Assembly (NCBI RefSeq): GCF_009797025.1
Contig: NZ_CP047027.1
Location: 1,302,001 to 1,366,000 of the forward strand
Direction: 5' to 3'
Length of the DNA stretch: 64,000 nt
Source: Cellulophaga sp. L1A9
GTDB lineage: Bacteria; Bacteroidota; Bacteroidia; Flavobacteriales; Flavobacteriaceae
In this document: piece by piece, positions 16,494-24,991 of the stretch
Numbering within the stretch: the stretch's first letter is position 1
How the letters are laid out: every line of letters begins with the position of its first letter
Notes under the pieces: generated by a model
Told to the model about the DNA's origin: nothing
Databases searched by the model: none
The model's input: the letters and a program-made list of their open reading frames with translations, nothing else
Translations under genes and position numbers: made by a program

Positions 16494-17179
16494 TATAACA
16501 CAAACTTATACCCTACTCCTTTTACGGTTTTAAAGTGATCATCTCCAATTTTTTCACGAAGTTTTCTAATATGAACATCAATAGTTCTACCACCAACAAC
16601 AACTTCATTACCCCAAACTTTATCTAAGATAACTTCTCTTTTAAATACTTTATTAGGCTTGGAAGTAAGCAAGGACAACAATTCAAATTCTTTTCTTGGC
16701 AGAACAAGCTCTTGACCGTCATTGACAATCTTATATTCTTCCCGATTAATGATGATGTTACCCACTTTTACAATATCATCAGCCGAAGCTTCTTCATCTT
16801 TTAAGCGTCTTAACAAAGCTTTTACCTTACTCACAAATACTTTTGGCTTTATAGGTTTGGTAATATAGTCATCTGCACCAGCATCAAAACCAGCAACTTG
16901 AGAATAATCTTCACTACGTGCCGTTAAAAAAGTAATAATAGTCTCTTCTAAACCTGGCGTATTTCTAATAATTTCACAAGCTTCTATACCATCCATTTCT
17001 GGCATCATGACATCTAGTATGATCAAATGTGGCTGTTTCTTTTTTGCCTTAGCTACTCCTTCCGCTCCATTTTTAGCCGTAAATACTTCATAGCCTTCTG
17101 CGCTTAAGTTGTAACTTAAAATCTCAAGAATATCTGGTTCATCATCTACCAATAATATTCTAATGTCCTTCTTTTTCAT
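16493..17179 (-). CDS. phoB: PhoB-type response regulator
   Basis: The 228-residue OmpR/PhoB-family regulator has a receiver domain with phospho-acceptor Asp56 in 'IILDVMMPEMDG' and the conserved Lys in 'DDYITKPIKP', followed by a winged-helix domain ending 'DVHIRKLREKIG' and 'KTVKGVGYKF'. It is co-transcribed with the kinase and points away from the TonB-receptor gene across a 267-base spacer that holds TTAACA-type direct repeats. That layout suggests control of the divergent locus. Assignment to PhoB rather than another OmpR-type regulator is likely but not proven. Confidence 0.82.
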   Translation of the reverse strand: MKKKDIRILLVDDEPDILEILSYNLSAEGYEVFTAKNGAEGVAKAKKKQPHLIILDVMMPEMDGIEACEIIRNTPGLEETIITFLTARSEDYSQVAGFDAGADDYITKPIKPKVFVSKVKALLRRLKDEEASADDIVKVGNIIINREEYKIVNDGQELVLPRKEFELLSLLTSKPNKVFKREVILDKVWGNEVVVGGRTIDVHIRKLREKIGDDHFKTVKGVGYKFVL

Positions 17180-17326
17180 TTGATACTTGAATTAAATTCG
17201 GGAACTTTCTATGGCATAAATCACATTCTTGTCGCTGTATATCAACAACTTGCAATCATTACCCCTAAAGTTTCTTAGTTGGTTAATCGCTCAAAAGTAA
17301 AGATAATACAATTACGACTAAAGCAC

Positions 17327-17395
17327 TTAACATTGATTTAATATCATAACATTAAGTTAACACTTAAAAAATAAATCTTTAACACAGGGGTAACA
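17327..17395 (+). promoter_or_regulatory. PHO-box-like array of TTAACA half-sites
   Basis: Six half-sites lie on one strand: TTAACA 17327, TTAATA 17338, ATAACA 17346, TTAACA 17357, TTAACA 17379 and GTAACA 17390. Within each of three pairs the starts are exactly 11 bp apart (6-base site plus 5-base spacer), and pairs two and three are 22 bp apart, so they sit on one helical face. This is the layout of PhoB/PhoP boxes; TTAACA with 5-bp spacing is the B. subtilis PhoP consensus. The last pair ends about 20 bases before a -7-like element, fitting activation of the TonB receptor gene. Confidence 0.65.
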
Positions 17396-17415
17396 TCACT
17401 TTTACCCTGCCGAAC

Positions 17416-17423
17416 GTTCTTTG
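17416..17423 (+). promoter_or_regulatory. Possible -7 element of the TonB receptor gene
   Basis: GTTCTTTG retains the TTTG half of the TAnnTTTG consensus but lacks TA, which would suit a promoter needing an activator. It lies 23 bases before the ATG and about 20 bases after the last TTAACA-type half-site. Confidence 0.35.
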
Positions 17424-17446
17424 CCGCGTAAAAAGACAAAAACAAA

Positions 17447-20341
17447 ATGAAGTATCTATTAGTATCACTATTTTTAATAGTATCAACTTTATCGTACGCA
17501 CAGGACAAAGGTAGTGTTGTTGGTAAAGTAATTGACAAAGAAGCAAGTGACGAACCCTTGGCATTTGCTAACGTGTTAATAAAAGGGACAACAAAAGGTA
17601 CCACTACAGATTTTGATGGATTATACGAAATTGCAAATGTTGATCCAGGCACCTATATAGTTGTATTTAGTTATTTAGGCTATGAATCTGTTGAAGTACC
17701 GAATGTTGCTATAGAAGCAGGAAAAGTAACTACGATAAATATTCCCTTGGCTGCGAGTGAAGGAATGTCTTTAGATGAAGTTGTAGTAACTACAACTGCC
17801 AGAAAAGATTCTGAAGCAGCTTTATTATTAGATCAAAAGAAATCTGTTGATATTACGGTTGCTATTGGAGCTCAAGAGTTAGGGAAAATTGGTGTTACTG
17901 ATGCAGCCACTGCTACCACTAAAATTTCAGGTGTTACCAGCAGTCAGGCCTCAGGAGATATTTTTGTAAGAGGTTTAGGTGATCGTTATCTAAGCACTAC
18001 TCTTAATGGCTTACAAGTTCCATCTGATAATGTAGACCGTAAAAATATCGCTTTAGAACTTTTCCCGACTAGTGTTCTTCAAAACGTTAGCGTAAGAAAA
18101 ACTTTCTCTGTACAAAATACTGCCGATCAATCTTCGGGTACAGTTAATATTGCATCAAGGGAATTATCTGGAAGCTCTGAGTTTTCTGTAAGTCTATCTG
18201 CAGGGGGTAATACAAATGTACTTAAAAACGGGGTTTACGATAATTTTAAAGTAAGTCCTAATTACAGCAATACAACTTTAGGTATCTACAATGAAAACCC
18301 ATTATTACAAACTCAAATTATTCAACAGTCTTGGAATACTGAGAAGCTAAACAATCCTATCAATTATTCTGCTTCTTTAACCGCAGGGAAAAAGTTTTTT
18401 GAAAATAGACTAGCTATACTTTTAACCGCATCACATTCCAAAACTAACGAATACCAACAAGGCACTTTTAAGCAATTCAGATCTAACTTTATAGAAGACT
18501 CTATTAATGATGCTACAACTTACACTACTAACATTATTAATACAGCTCTTTTAGATGTAGTCTTTTATGCTAATGAGAAAAATAAAATTAAATCAAGCAC
18601 TTTCGTTATAAATAAGTTTAGCGACCAAGTTTTTGAAGCTGGTAGAGATGGTCAAACAGTAATATTTGAAGAAACAGAACCTGCTGAAGGTTTATCTCAA
18701 TTTATAAGAGACCAAAACTCAAAGCAAACACAACTTTTTGTGACGCAGCTTATAGGATCGCACAAAATAGGAGAAATAAACACTATTGAGTGGGCCGGAG
18801 GTTATAACTTCTTAAATGCTGATGAACCGAACAGAATCAGAAATGAAATAAATTTTGATTTTGATGGTACTGAGATTGAATTAGCAAGAAGAGGCGATTT
18901 CCAACAAAGAAAATCTAGTCAAAAAATTAATGATATTGAATACAACGGATATTTAAAAGACATCATAAAAATAATAGACGAAGAGGACAGAAACTTTAAA
19001 ATTGAAATAGGAGCAAATTACAGAAACAAGGAACGTGACTTTAGCTCTGAATTTGTGGGTGTGATTGAAGCATCTGGTAGAACAGTAACTCCTCCTTCTT
19101 TAGATGACCTTGGAAGTATTTTTACCATACCAAATTTTAACGATGGTAATTTAAGATACAGGTTATTGGGCGTTAATGCAAATGGCACTCGTGAAGATAT
19201 TTATACAGGTAATTTAGAATCTTATGCTGGATATGCAGATATTAATGTTGGTTTGAAAAAATGGAACTTTAATGCTGGACTGAGATTCCAAAAAGATGAT
19301 TTGAGTGTAAATTACGATATCGGTAACCTTGGAATCTCTAGATTAGGAACTAGCGAACAAGATTACAATAGAGTATACCCAAGCTTAAATGTTAAGTATA
19401 GCGTAAACGACAACAATGCGTTTAGATTTGCCGCAAGTCAAACTCTAACATTGCCCGAATTTAAAGAAATTGCTCCTTTTCAATACGTATCTCCTACCAA
19501 CCAAATTACTGCTGGTAATCCAGATTTGAGAGCATCTACAAACTTTAATTATGATATTAAATGGGAGAGCTACCCGTCTATAGGTGAATTAATTTCTCTT
19601 GGAGCCTTTTATAAGAAAATTGAAGATCCAATTAATAGATTGAGACAAAGGAGTGCTTCAGGTGTATTCTCTTATTTCAACTCAGGTGAAAAGGCAGAGG
19701 TTTTTGGTTTAGAAGCTGAAACTAAATTCGATTTGATCAAAGCTACCACAAATGATGAAGATGGAAACTTATCTGGTTCTGAATTAAGTTTGGTGTTTAA
19801 TGCAACGCGCATGTGGCACACCCAAGACTTAAAACAAATTATCAATGAAGATGGCACTGTTGGAGAAAGTTTTAGATATAAAAACATTACAGAGACTGAT
19901 TTACAAGGAGCATCAGACTGGATACTAAATTCAAGTATAAACTTTAATACTGCTGGCAAAAACCCTCTTGCTGCATCACTTACAGCCAACTATGCATCAG
20001 ATAAAATTTATGCAATTGGTGTCGCAAACACGCTTACAAGTAGCGATTTTGATTACGACGATGCTATTATTGAAAAAGGCTTCGTAACACTTGATGCTGT
20101 GGTTAGTAAAGAAATAAATGAGCACTGGAAAGTTAAACTGGTAGGAAGAAACTTATTAAACCCAAACATCAAGCAAACTCAAAATATTTTAACTAACGTA
20201 AGAGATTTTAGTCAATTAAGTAGTTCTACTACACTAGAAGAGCGCCAAGCAATGAATATTCCATTAATGGAACAGGAAAATACCGTATTGGCATATAAAC
20301 TTGGAATTAATTTAAGCATAGGCGTAAGCTTTCAATTTTAA
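17447..20341 (+). CDS. TonB-dependent outer-membrane receptor
   Basis: The 964-residue receptor has a signal peptide (1-19, 'VSTLSYAQ'), a carboxypeptidase-like regulatory domain (about 24-108, 'GSVVGKVIDKEASDEPLAFA'), a plug domain (about 125-235, with 'DIFVRGLGDRYLSTTLNG') and a 22-strand-type barrel to a terminal Phe. It imports a ligand too large for porins using TonB energy. No SusD-like partner is present; instead a beta-helix-like lipoprotein follows after 39 bases. The upstream TTAACA array and the divergent PhoB-type regulator suggest induction by phosphate starvation and a phosphorus-containing ligand. The ligand is inference. Confidence 0.92.
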   Translation: MKYLLVSLFLIVSTLSYAQDKGSVVGKVIDKEASDEPLAFANVLIKGTTKGTTTDFDGLYEIANVDPGTYIVVFSYLGYESVEVPNVAIEAGKVTTINIPLAASEGMSLDEVVVTTTARKDSEAALLLDQKKSVDITVAIGAQELGKIGVTDAATATTKISGVTSSQASGDIFVRGLGDRYLSTTLNGLQVPSDNVDRKNIALELFPTSVLQNVSVRKTFSVQNTADQSSGTVNIASRELSGSSEFSVSLSAGGNTNVLKNGVYDNFKVSPNYSNTTLGIYNENPLLQTQIIQQSWNTEKLNNPINYSASLTAGKKFFENRLAILLTASHSKTNEYQQGTFKQFRSNFIEDSINDATTYTTNIINTALLDVVFYANEKNKIKSSTFVINKFSDQVFEAGRDGQTVIFEETEPAEGLSQFIRDQNSKQTQLFVTQLIGSHKIGEINTIEWAGGYNFLNADEPNRIRNEINFDFDGTEIELARRGDFQQRKSSQKINDIEYNGYLKDIIKIIDEEDRNFKIEIGANYRNKERDFSSEFVGVIEASGRTVTPPSLDDLGSIFTIPNFNDGNLRYRLLGVNANGTREDIYTGNLESYAGYADINVGLKKWNFNAGLRFQKDDLSVNYDIGNLGISRLGTSEQDYNRVYPSLNVKYSVNDNNAFRFAASQTLTLPEFKEIAPFQYVSPTNQITAGNPDLRASTNFNYDIKWESYPSIGELISLGAFYKKIEDPINRLRQRSASGVFSYFNSGEKAEVFGLEAETKFDLIKATTNDEDGNLSGSELSLVFNATRMWHTQDLKQIINEDGTVGESFRYKNITETDLQGASDWILNSSINFNTAGKNPLAASLTANYASDKIYAIGVANTLTSSDFDYDDAIIEKGFVTLDAVVSKEINEHWKVKLVGRNLLNPNIKQTQNILTNVRDFSQLSSSTTLEERQAMNIPLMEQENTVLAYKLGINLSIGVSFQF

Positions 20342-20380
20342 TTTAATTAATAATCACTAATATATTTAAAAATCAATCTT

Positions 20381-22402
20381 ATGAAAACGAACTTTTTAAA
20401 ATTGTCTTTTATCTGTTCAGCAGTTTTTGCTTTAGCATTAACTAGCTGCAGCAACGATGACGATGTGTCTAATCCTGCTGATTTATGTAGCAATGGTATT
20501 TTAGATGCCGGTGAAGAAGGTGTTGATTGTGGTGGTACATGTTCAAACTCATGTCCTGATGCCGCAACAAATTTAACAGGAGAACTTACTGAAGACAGAA
20601 CTTTAGACCCGAGTTTAGATTATGTATTAACGAATAGCTTTAGCGTTGCTTCAGGTGTTACTTTAACCATACCTGCTGGAACTAAAATTACAGCAAACGT
20701 ACAAACTGGTACCGAAACTAATACTTACATCGTAGTTCAAAAAGGTGGTAAGATTGATGTTCAGGGTACAGAAGCTAATCCAGTTATCATGACATCTACT
20801 AATGCTACACCTGGTGATTGGGGTGGTTTAGTAATCTTAGGAGATGCTACAACTACAAAAGGTGTTGATGCTACTGCCGAAGTAGGAGACTTTAAATATG
20901 GTGGAACTAACGATACTGATAATTCAGGATCTATCCAGTACTTAATCATTAACTACGCTGGCGCCTCTATTAATGCTGATTCTCAATACAATGGCCTTAC
21001 ACTTTATGCTGTTGGTTCTGGAACAACTGTAGAGAATGTAGCCATGTTAAATGGTACTGATGATGGAGTTGAATTCTTCGGAGGAACTGTTTCTGCGACT
21101 AATATGTATATGGAAAACAACGAAGACGATTCAATCGATTGGACTGAGGGATGGAACGGTACTTTGACTAATGGTTATATTGTTCACACTATAGAAGATT
21201 TTTCTACAGTTATGGAAGGTGATGGTGATAATAATAATCCTAAATTTGTGAACATCACAGCTATTTCTACAGTAGGTGGTACTGCACTTCAGTTTAAAAA
21301 AGAATCTGGAGGAACAATTACTGGCTTATCATTATCTGGTTACGATACATCTTTAGATTTCCCTCAAGATGGTTCATTATCCAATGTTCAAATTGATGGA
21401 GCAGATGCAAATCCTTCTTTAACTTATATCGCTTCTCCAACAGTAGACGTTGCTTTATTCGCATGGGTTAACTCTTCTATTGCTATTGAAAATAGTGTGT
21501 TAAGTGGAACAGTATCAAGCGATATGACATTAGATGCTAATGTTCCTTATTTCTTAGAAAATGCTTTAAGCGTAGAATCAGGAGTAACATTAACAATTCC
21601 GGCCGGAACTATGATTACAGCTAAGGTTGAAGCTGGTACTGAAACAAATACTTATATTGTAGTTCAAAAAGGCGGTAAGATTGATATTCAAGGTACAGAA
21701 GCTAATCCAGTCGTTATGACTTCCGCAAATCAAACGCCTGGCGATTGGGGTGGTTTAGTTATTCTTGGTGACGCGACTACTACAAAAGGTGTTGATGCTA
21801 CTGCTGAAGTAGGTGATTTTAAATATGGTGGTTCAAACGATGCCGATGATTCAGGATCTATAAGCTACCTAGTCATTAATTATGCAGGTGCTTCTATCAA
21901 TGCTGATTCTCAATACAATGGTCTTACGTTATATGCTGTTGGTTCTGGAACTACAATTGCAAACGTTGCAATGTTAAACGGTACAGATGATGGCGTTGAG
22001 TTTTTCGGAGGAACTGTTTCTGCCACTAATATGTATATGGAAAACAATGAAGATGATGCTATTGACTGGACAGAAGGTTGGAATGGTACTTTAACCAATG
22101 GTTACATTTCTCATACTATAGAAGGTTTTTCAACTGTAATGGAAGGTGATGGAGACAATAACAATCCTAAGTTTGTAAATATCACGGCTGTTTCTACTGT
22201 AGGCGGAACTGCCCTTCAATTTAAAAAAGAATCTGGAGGAATCATTACTGGTCTTTCATTGATTGGTTATACAACTATATTAGATTTCCCTCAAGGTGGT
22301 GCATTTGCAAATGTTCAAATTGAAGGTGCTGATGCTGATCCTAGTCTATCATATGATGACGCTGCTACTGTAGATGTTGCTACATTTGCTTGGGCTAAAT
22401 AA
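20381..22402 (+). CDS. Internally duplicated surface lipoprotein
   Basis: The 673-residue product has lipobox 'LTSC' (Cys23), a Cys-rich linker with 'GEEGVDCGGTC' (about 42-60), then two near-identical halves at about 66-364 and 375-673. Each half contains 'GVTLTIPAG', 'GDWGGLVILGDATTTKGVD', 'NGTDDGVEFFGGTVSATN' and 'MEGDGDNNNPKFVNI' and looks like a short-rung right-handed beta-helix. At DNA level the copies are offset by exactly 927 bases (309 codons) and differ mostly at silent positions. It follows the TonB receptor closely and is probably its surface binding partner, analogous in position to SusD though unrelated. Many Asp/Asn residues suggest metal binding. Confidence 0.85.
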   Translation: MKTNFLKLSFICSAVFALALTSCSNDDDVSNPADLCSNGILDAGEEGVDCGGTCSNSCPDAATNLTGELTEDRTLDPSLDYVLTNSFSVASGVTLTIPAGTKITANVQTGTETNTYIVVQKGGKIDVQGTEANPVIMTSTNATPGDWGGLVILGDATTTKGVDATAEVGDFKYGGTNDTDNSGSIQYLIINYAGASINADSQYNGLTLYAVGSGTTVENVAMLNGTDDGVEFFGGTVSATNMYMENNEDDSIDWTEGWNGTLTNGYIVHTIEDFSTVMEGDGDNNNPKFVNITAISTVGGTALQFKKESGGTITGLSLSGYDTSLDFPQDGSLSNVQIDGADANPSLTYIASPTVDVALFAWVNSSIAIENSVLSGTVSSDMTLDANVPYFLENALSVESGVTLTIPAGTMITAKVEAGTETNTYIVVQKGGKIDIQGTEANPVVMTSANQTPGDWGGLVILGDATTTKGVDATAEVGDFKYGGSNDADDSGSISYLVINYAGASINADSQYNGLTLYAVGSGTTIANVAMLNGTDDGVEFFGGTVSATNMYMENNEDDAIDWTEGWNGTLTNGYISHTIEGFSTVMEGDGDNNNPKFVNITAVSTVGGTALQFKKESGGIITGLSLIGYTTILDFPQGGAFANVQIEGADADPSLSYDDAATVDVATFAWAK

Positions 22403-22426
22403 GACTAAACAATTAAATATACACCT

Positions 22427-22454
22427 AAAAGCCTCGCAATCGCGGGGCTTTTTT
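22427..22454 (+). terminator. Terminator of the TonB receptor operon
   Basis: AAAAGCCTCGC (22427-22437) pairs with GCGGGGCTTTT (22442-22452) with one G-T wobble, followed by more T. It starts about 25 bases after the lipoprotein stop. Confidence 0.88.
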
Positions 22455-22614
22455 ACATCTTATATTCTACAAAATCCGATCAAACAACATTATAACAGAC
22501 AAATAGTGAGTATTTAGTGCTTTTTATCGAAAATATTTGATTAAAATTTAACATTATATTTCTGTACTATTAATTTTAGTATCTTCGTGGTATACTATTT
22601 GTTATTAGTAACAT

Positions 22615-22923
22615 ATGAAAAAACTTTACTTTATCATTCTTTTCTGTATTGCAACTCTTGGCTATAGTCAGGACAAGCCTACTACAGGTGATATTGAAGG
22701 GTTTAAATTGTACCCTAACCCTGTTACTAGCGGAAAAGTCTTCATCAATACCGCTTTAAATGCCCCAAAAAAAGTTTTAATTTTTGATGTTTTAGGGAAT
22801 AAAGTAATGGAAGCCACTATTATCGGCACAGAGTTGAATCTTTCGGATATTGATGCTGGAATTTATGTAATTCGTGTCTACGAAAAAGATAAAATGGTAA
22901 CCCGAAAACTTATCGTCAAATAG
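22615..22923 (+). CDS. Cargo-less T9SS type A sorting-domain protein
   Basis: The 102-residue protein is a signal peptide (1-18, 'CIATLGYSQ') followed almost directly by a T9SS type A C-terminal sorting domain: 'GFKLYPNPVTSGKVFIN', 'VLIFDVLGNKVME', 'LSDIDAGIYVIRV' and terminal 'TRKLIVK'. Normally this domain guides a large cargo through the outer membrane and is cut off; here no cargo domain remains. It might be a minimal secreted peptide, a regulator or decoy of the sorting machinery, or the remnant of a larger gene. A near -7 box (TATCTTCG) lies about 30 bases upstream. A similar gene follows after 220 bases. Confidence 0.88.
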   Translation: MKKLYFIILFCIATLGYSQDKPTTGDIEGFKLYPNPVTSGKVFINTALNAPKKVLIFDVLGNKVMEATIIGTELNLSDIDAGIYVIRVYEKDKMVTRKLIVK

Positions 22924-23143
22924 AACACTTCATCCTATTTATGATTATACCTGAGTAATTATCCTACAACTATAGTTAGGACGCCTACGCATTCGTACAT
23001 TTAAAAGACTGATTTACAATAAATAAAACCTTTAAAAGGTTAAAAAAGTCAGTTTACCTACAATAATATGTATTTCACAACATTTAGTACTCCTCCATAT
23101 ACCCTTTTGTTAAATTTACGTCAGATACCCCAATCAATCACAC
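22924..23143. other. Spacer with two palindromes between the sorting-domain genes
   Basis: No gene is seen. The spacer holds the palindrome AACTATAGTT (22968-22977, extended imperfectly to CCTA/TAGG) and AACCTTTAAAAGGTT (23027-23041). The latter is flanked by ACTGA/TCAGT, forming a longer interrupted stem. A T-run does not follow cleanly. It probably contains the 3' end of the first gene and the promoter of the second (TAAATTTA at about 23112-23119). Confidence 0.45.
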
Positions 23144-23464
23144 ATGACAAAAATCTACTTTATCCTACTTATGGTTTTCACATTCTCTCTTTCAGGACAA
23201 GAGCCCGTCGAAAACCATACGAAAAATACCGAAATTGCTGGCTTTAAATTGTATCCTAACCCTACTTTCAATGATGTGGTTTACATCACCACAAAAGACA
23301 ACCTAGGTAAGAACATTCAAGTATATGATTTATTAGGAGAATTGGTGCTGCAAGAATACAGCCACTATAAAGAATTAAACATTTCTAAACTAGATGCTGG
23401 TGTTTACATTGTTCAGGTTACAGAAAATAACAAAACAACTTCAAGAAAGTTAGTCGTGAAATAA
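23144..23464 (+). CDS. Cargo-less T9SS type A sorting-domain protein (second copy)
   Basis: The 106-residue protein has the same plan as the gene before it: a signal peptide (1-18, 'FTFSLSGQ'), a spacer of about a dozen residues and a complete sorting domain with 'AGFKLYPNPTFNDVVYI', 'IQVYDLLGELVLQ', 'ISKLDAGVYIVQVTE' and terminal 'SRKLVVK'. The two copies share the motif framework but differ in many residues, so they are paralogues rather than a recent duplication. It has its own promoter region and a strong terminator. The function is unknown; the sorting domain assignment is firm. Confidence 0.88.
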   Translation: MTKIYFILLMVFTFSLSGQEPVENHTKNTEIAGFKLYPNPTFNDVVYITTKDNLGKNIQVYDLLGELVLQEYSHYKELNISKLDAGVYIVQVTENNKTTSRKLVVK

Positions 23465-23484
23465 ACCAAACCAAGCTATACTAC

Positions 23485-23521
23485 CAAAAACTCTTTTTCT
23501 AATATTGAAAAAGAGTTTTTG
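23485..23521 (+). terminator. Terminator after the second sorting-domain gene
   Basis: CAAAAACTCTTTTTC (23485-23499) pairs exactly with GAAAAAGAGTTTTTG (23507-23521) around a seven-base loop. T-rich sequence follows. Confidence 0.88.
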
Positions 23522-23544
23522 TTTTATAGACCAATGAGTATGTT

Positions 23545-23552
23545 TACTTTTG
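23545..23552 (+). promoter_or_regulatory. -7 box of the LuxE-like gene
   Basis: TACTTTTG matches TAnnTTTG exactly, 18 bases before the ATG at 23571. This also argues against the alternative TTG start at 23550, which lies inside the box. Confidence 0.6.
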
Positions 23553-23570
23553 TACTTGTATATTTTGGTT

Positions 23571-24548
23571 ATGGACGCTTCTTCTATTTTTACTATTCAA
23601 TCACAGGCAGATTTTAATTCCGTAGCGCTACAGGTCTATCGCCATCAGTATACCCATAATCTTGTTTACCAAGAATTTTGCAACTACCTAAAAAAAACAC
23701 CCAACAACGTTTCGGAAGTCATTGCCATTCCTTTTTTACCTATTGAATTTTTTAAATCGAAAAAGGTTGTTTCAAGTACTGAAAATCCCGAAATACTCTT
23801 TACCAGCAGCGGAACTACAGGAACAATGACGAGTACACATTATGTAACAGATGTTTCTATCTATGAAGAAAGCTATCAAAGAGCGTTTACTCATTTTTAT
23901 GGTGCCGTAACAGAGTATTGTGTGTTAGCTTTATTGCCTTCTTACTTAGAACGCCAAGGTTCGTCATTAATCTATATGGCCGATGATTTGATTAAAAAAA
24001 GTAAGCATCCAGAAAGCGGATTTTATTTAGACACCCTAGAACTTCTGGTTCAGAAACTAAAGGAACTAGATCAATCCAATACCAAAATTCTACTAATCGG
24101 AGTTTCTTTTGCTCTTTTAGATATTGTGGAGAACTACAATCTTAAACTAAAAAATGTAATTATCATGGAAACTGGCGGTATGAAAGGCCGCCGAAAAGAA
24201 ATGATCAGAGAAGAATTACACGACACGCTAAAAGAAGGTTTTGGCGTGCAAAAAATTCATTCTGAATATGGCATGACAGAACTGCTATCGCAAGCATATT
24301 CTAAAGGTGATGGCATTTTTAAAAGTCCACCTTGGATGGATGTTCTCATAAGAGATCCTGAAGATGCACTTAGCTACCAAAGTACAGGAAAAACCGGTGG
24401 CGTAAATGTTATAGATTTAGCCAACATAAACTCTTGCTCGTTTATTGCTACACAAGATTTAGGTAAAAAATACAGCAACAATACTTTTGAAATTTTAGGT
24501 CGTTTTGACCATTCAGATATTAGAGGCTGTAATTTATTGGTGTTATAA
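23571..24548 (+). CDS. LuxE/acyl-protein synthetase-like adenylating enzyme
   Basis: The 325-residue product resembles LuxE acyl-protein synthetases: 'IPFLPIEFFKSKKVV', the adenylation loop 'ILFTSSGTTGTMTSTHYV', 'ALLPSYLERQGSSLIYM', 'IIMETGGMKGRRKEMIREE' and 'IHSEYGMTELLSQAYS'. LuxE enzymes activate a carboxylic acid as an acyl-AMP and pass it to a thiol. No luxCD or aldehyde-forming partner is present, so the bioluminescence role is excluded; such stand-alone genes in Bacteroidota have no proven role. The ATG at 23571 fits the promoter better than the upstream TTG. Confidence 0.85.
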   Translation: MDASSIFTIQSQADFNSVALQVYRHQYTHNLVYQEFCNYLKKTPNNVSEVIAIPFLPIEFFKSKKVVSSTENPEILFTSSGTTGTMTSTHYVTDVSIYEESYQRAFTHFYGAVTEYCVLALLPSYLERQGSSLIYMADDLIKKSKHPESGFYLDTLELLVQKLKELDQSNTKILLIGVSFALLDIVENYNLKLKNVIIMETGGMKGRRKEMIREELHDTLKEGFGVQKIHSEYGMTELLSQAYSKGDGIFKSPPWMDVLIRDPEDALSYQSTGKTGGVNVIDLANINSCSFIATQDLGKKYSNNTFEILGRFDHSDIRGCNLLVL

Positions 24549-24550
24549 AT

Positions 24551-24946
24551 TTATTTTCTTGCATACCTATAAGTAACCTCATCATCTGCAATCATAGGCT
24601 CATCAATATAAGTCAATGTTAATACATCATCCTCGACTACGTACATATACTCCTGATCCGTATCCTGTAAACTTATAATACCCTCTATATTAGTATAGCT
24701 GTAGGTTCCTGCGATATGAAAATAATAATTAGTCTCATCATTTTCTATTATAACACTATTATCCTCTTCTGGAAAATTTAAGGTATGCACGCTAAAATCC
24801 ACATCTTCGGGAAAGCCACAAAAACAACTTACATCGGTTAACACCCATTCCCCAGACAAGCTTTCATCAAGCGTAAAATCATCGTCATTATCCGTACAAG
24901 CGATACAAAATAAAAACACACCTAAAACAAAAGTTACTATTCTCAT
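24551..24946 (-). CDS. Small lipocalin-like lipoprotein
   Basis: The 131-residue protein has a lipoprotein signal (lipobox 'CIAC', Cys17) followed by an Asp-rich tether 'TDNDDDFTLDE'. It then shows 'SGEWVLTDVSCFCGF' and several short strands ending in 'EVTYRYARK'. The start resembles the 'GxWxL' opening of flavobacterial lipocalin-like domains. A CxC sits near residue 41. It converges on the LuxE-like gene with only two bases between stops. The function is unknown. Confidence 0.65.
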   Translation of the reverse strand: MRIVTFVLGVFLFCIACTDNDDDFTLDESLSGEWVLTDVSCFCGFPEDVDFSVHTLNFPEEDNSVIIENDETNYYFHIAGTYSYTNIEGIISLQDTDQEYMYVVEDDVLTLTYIDEPMIADDEVTYRYARK

Positions 24947-24991
24947 AAGGTCTTTTATTTTAGATGTGAATTCTCTCTAAGGGTTGCGTTT

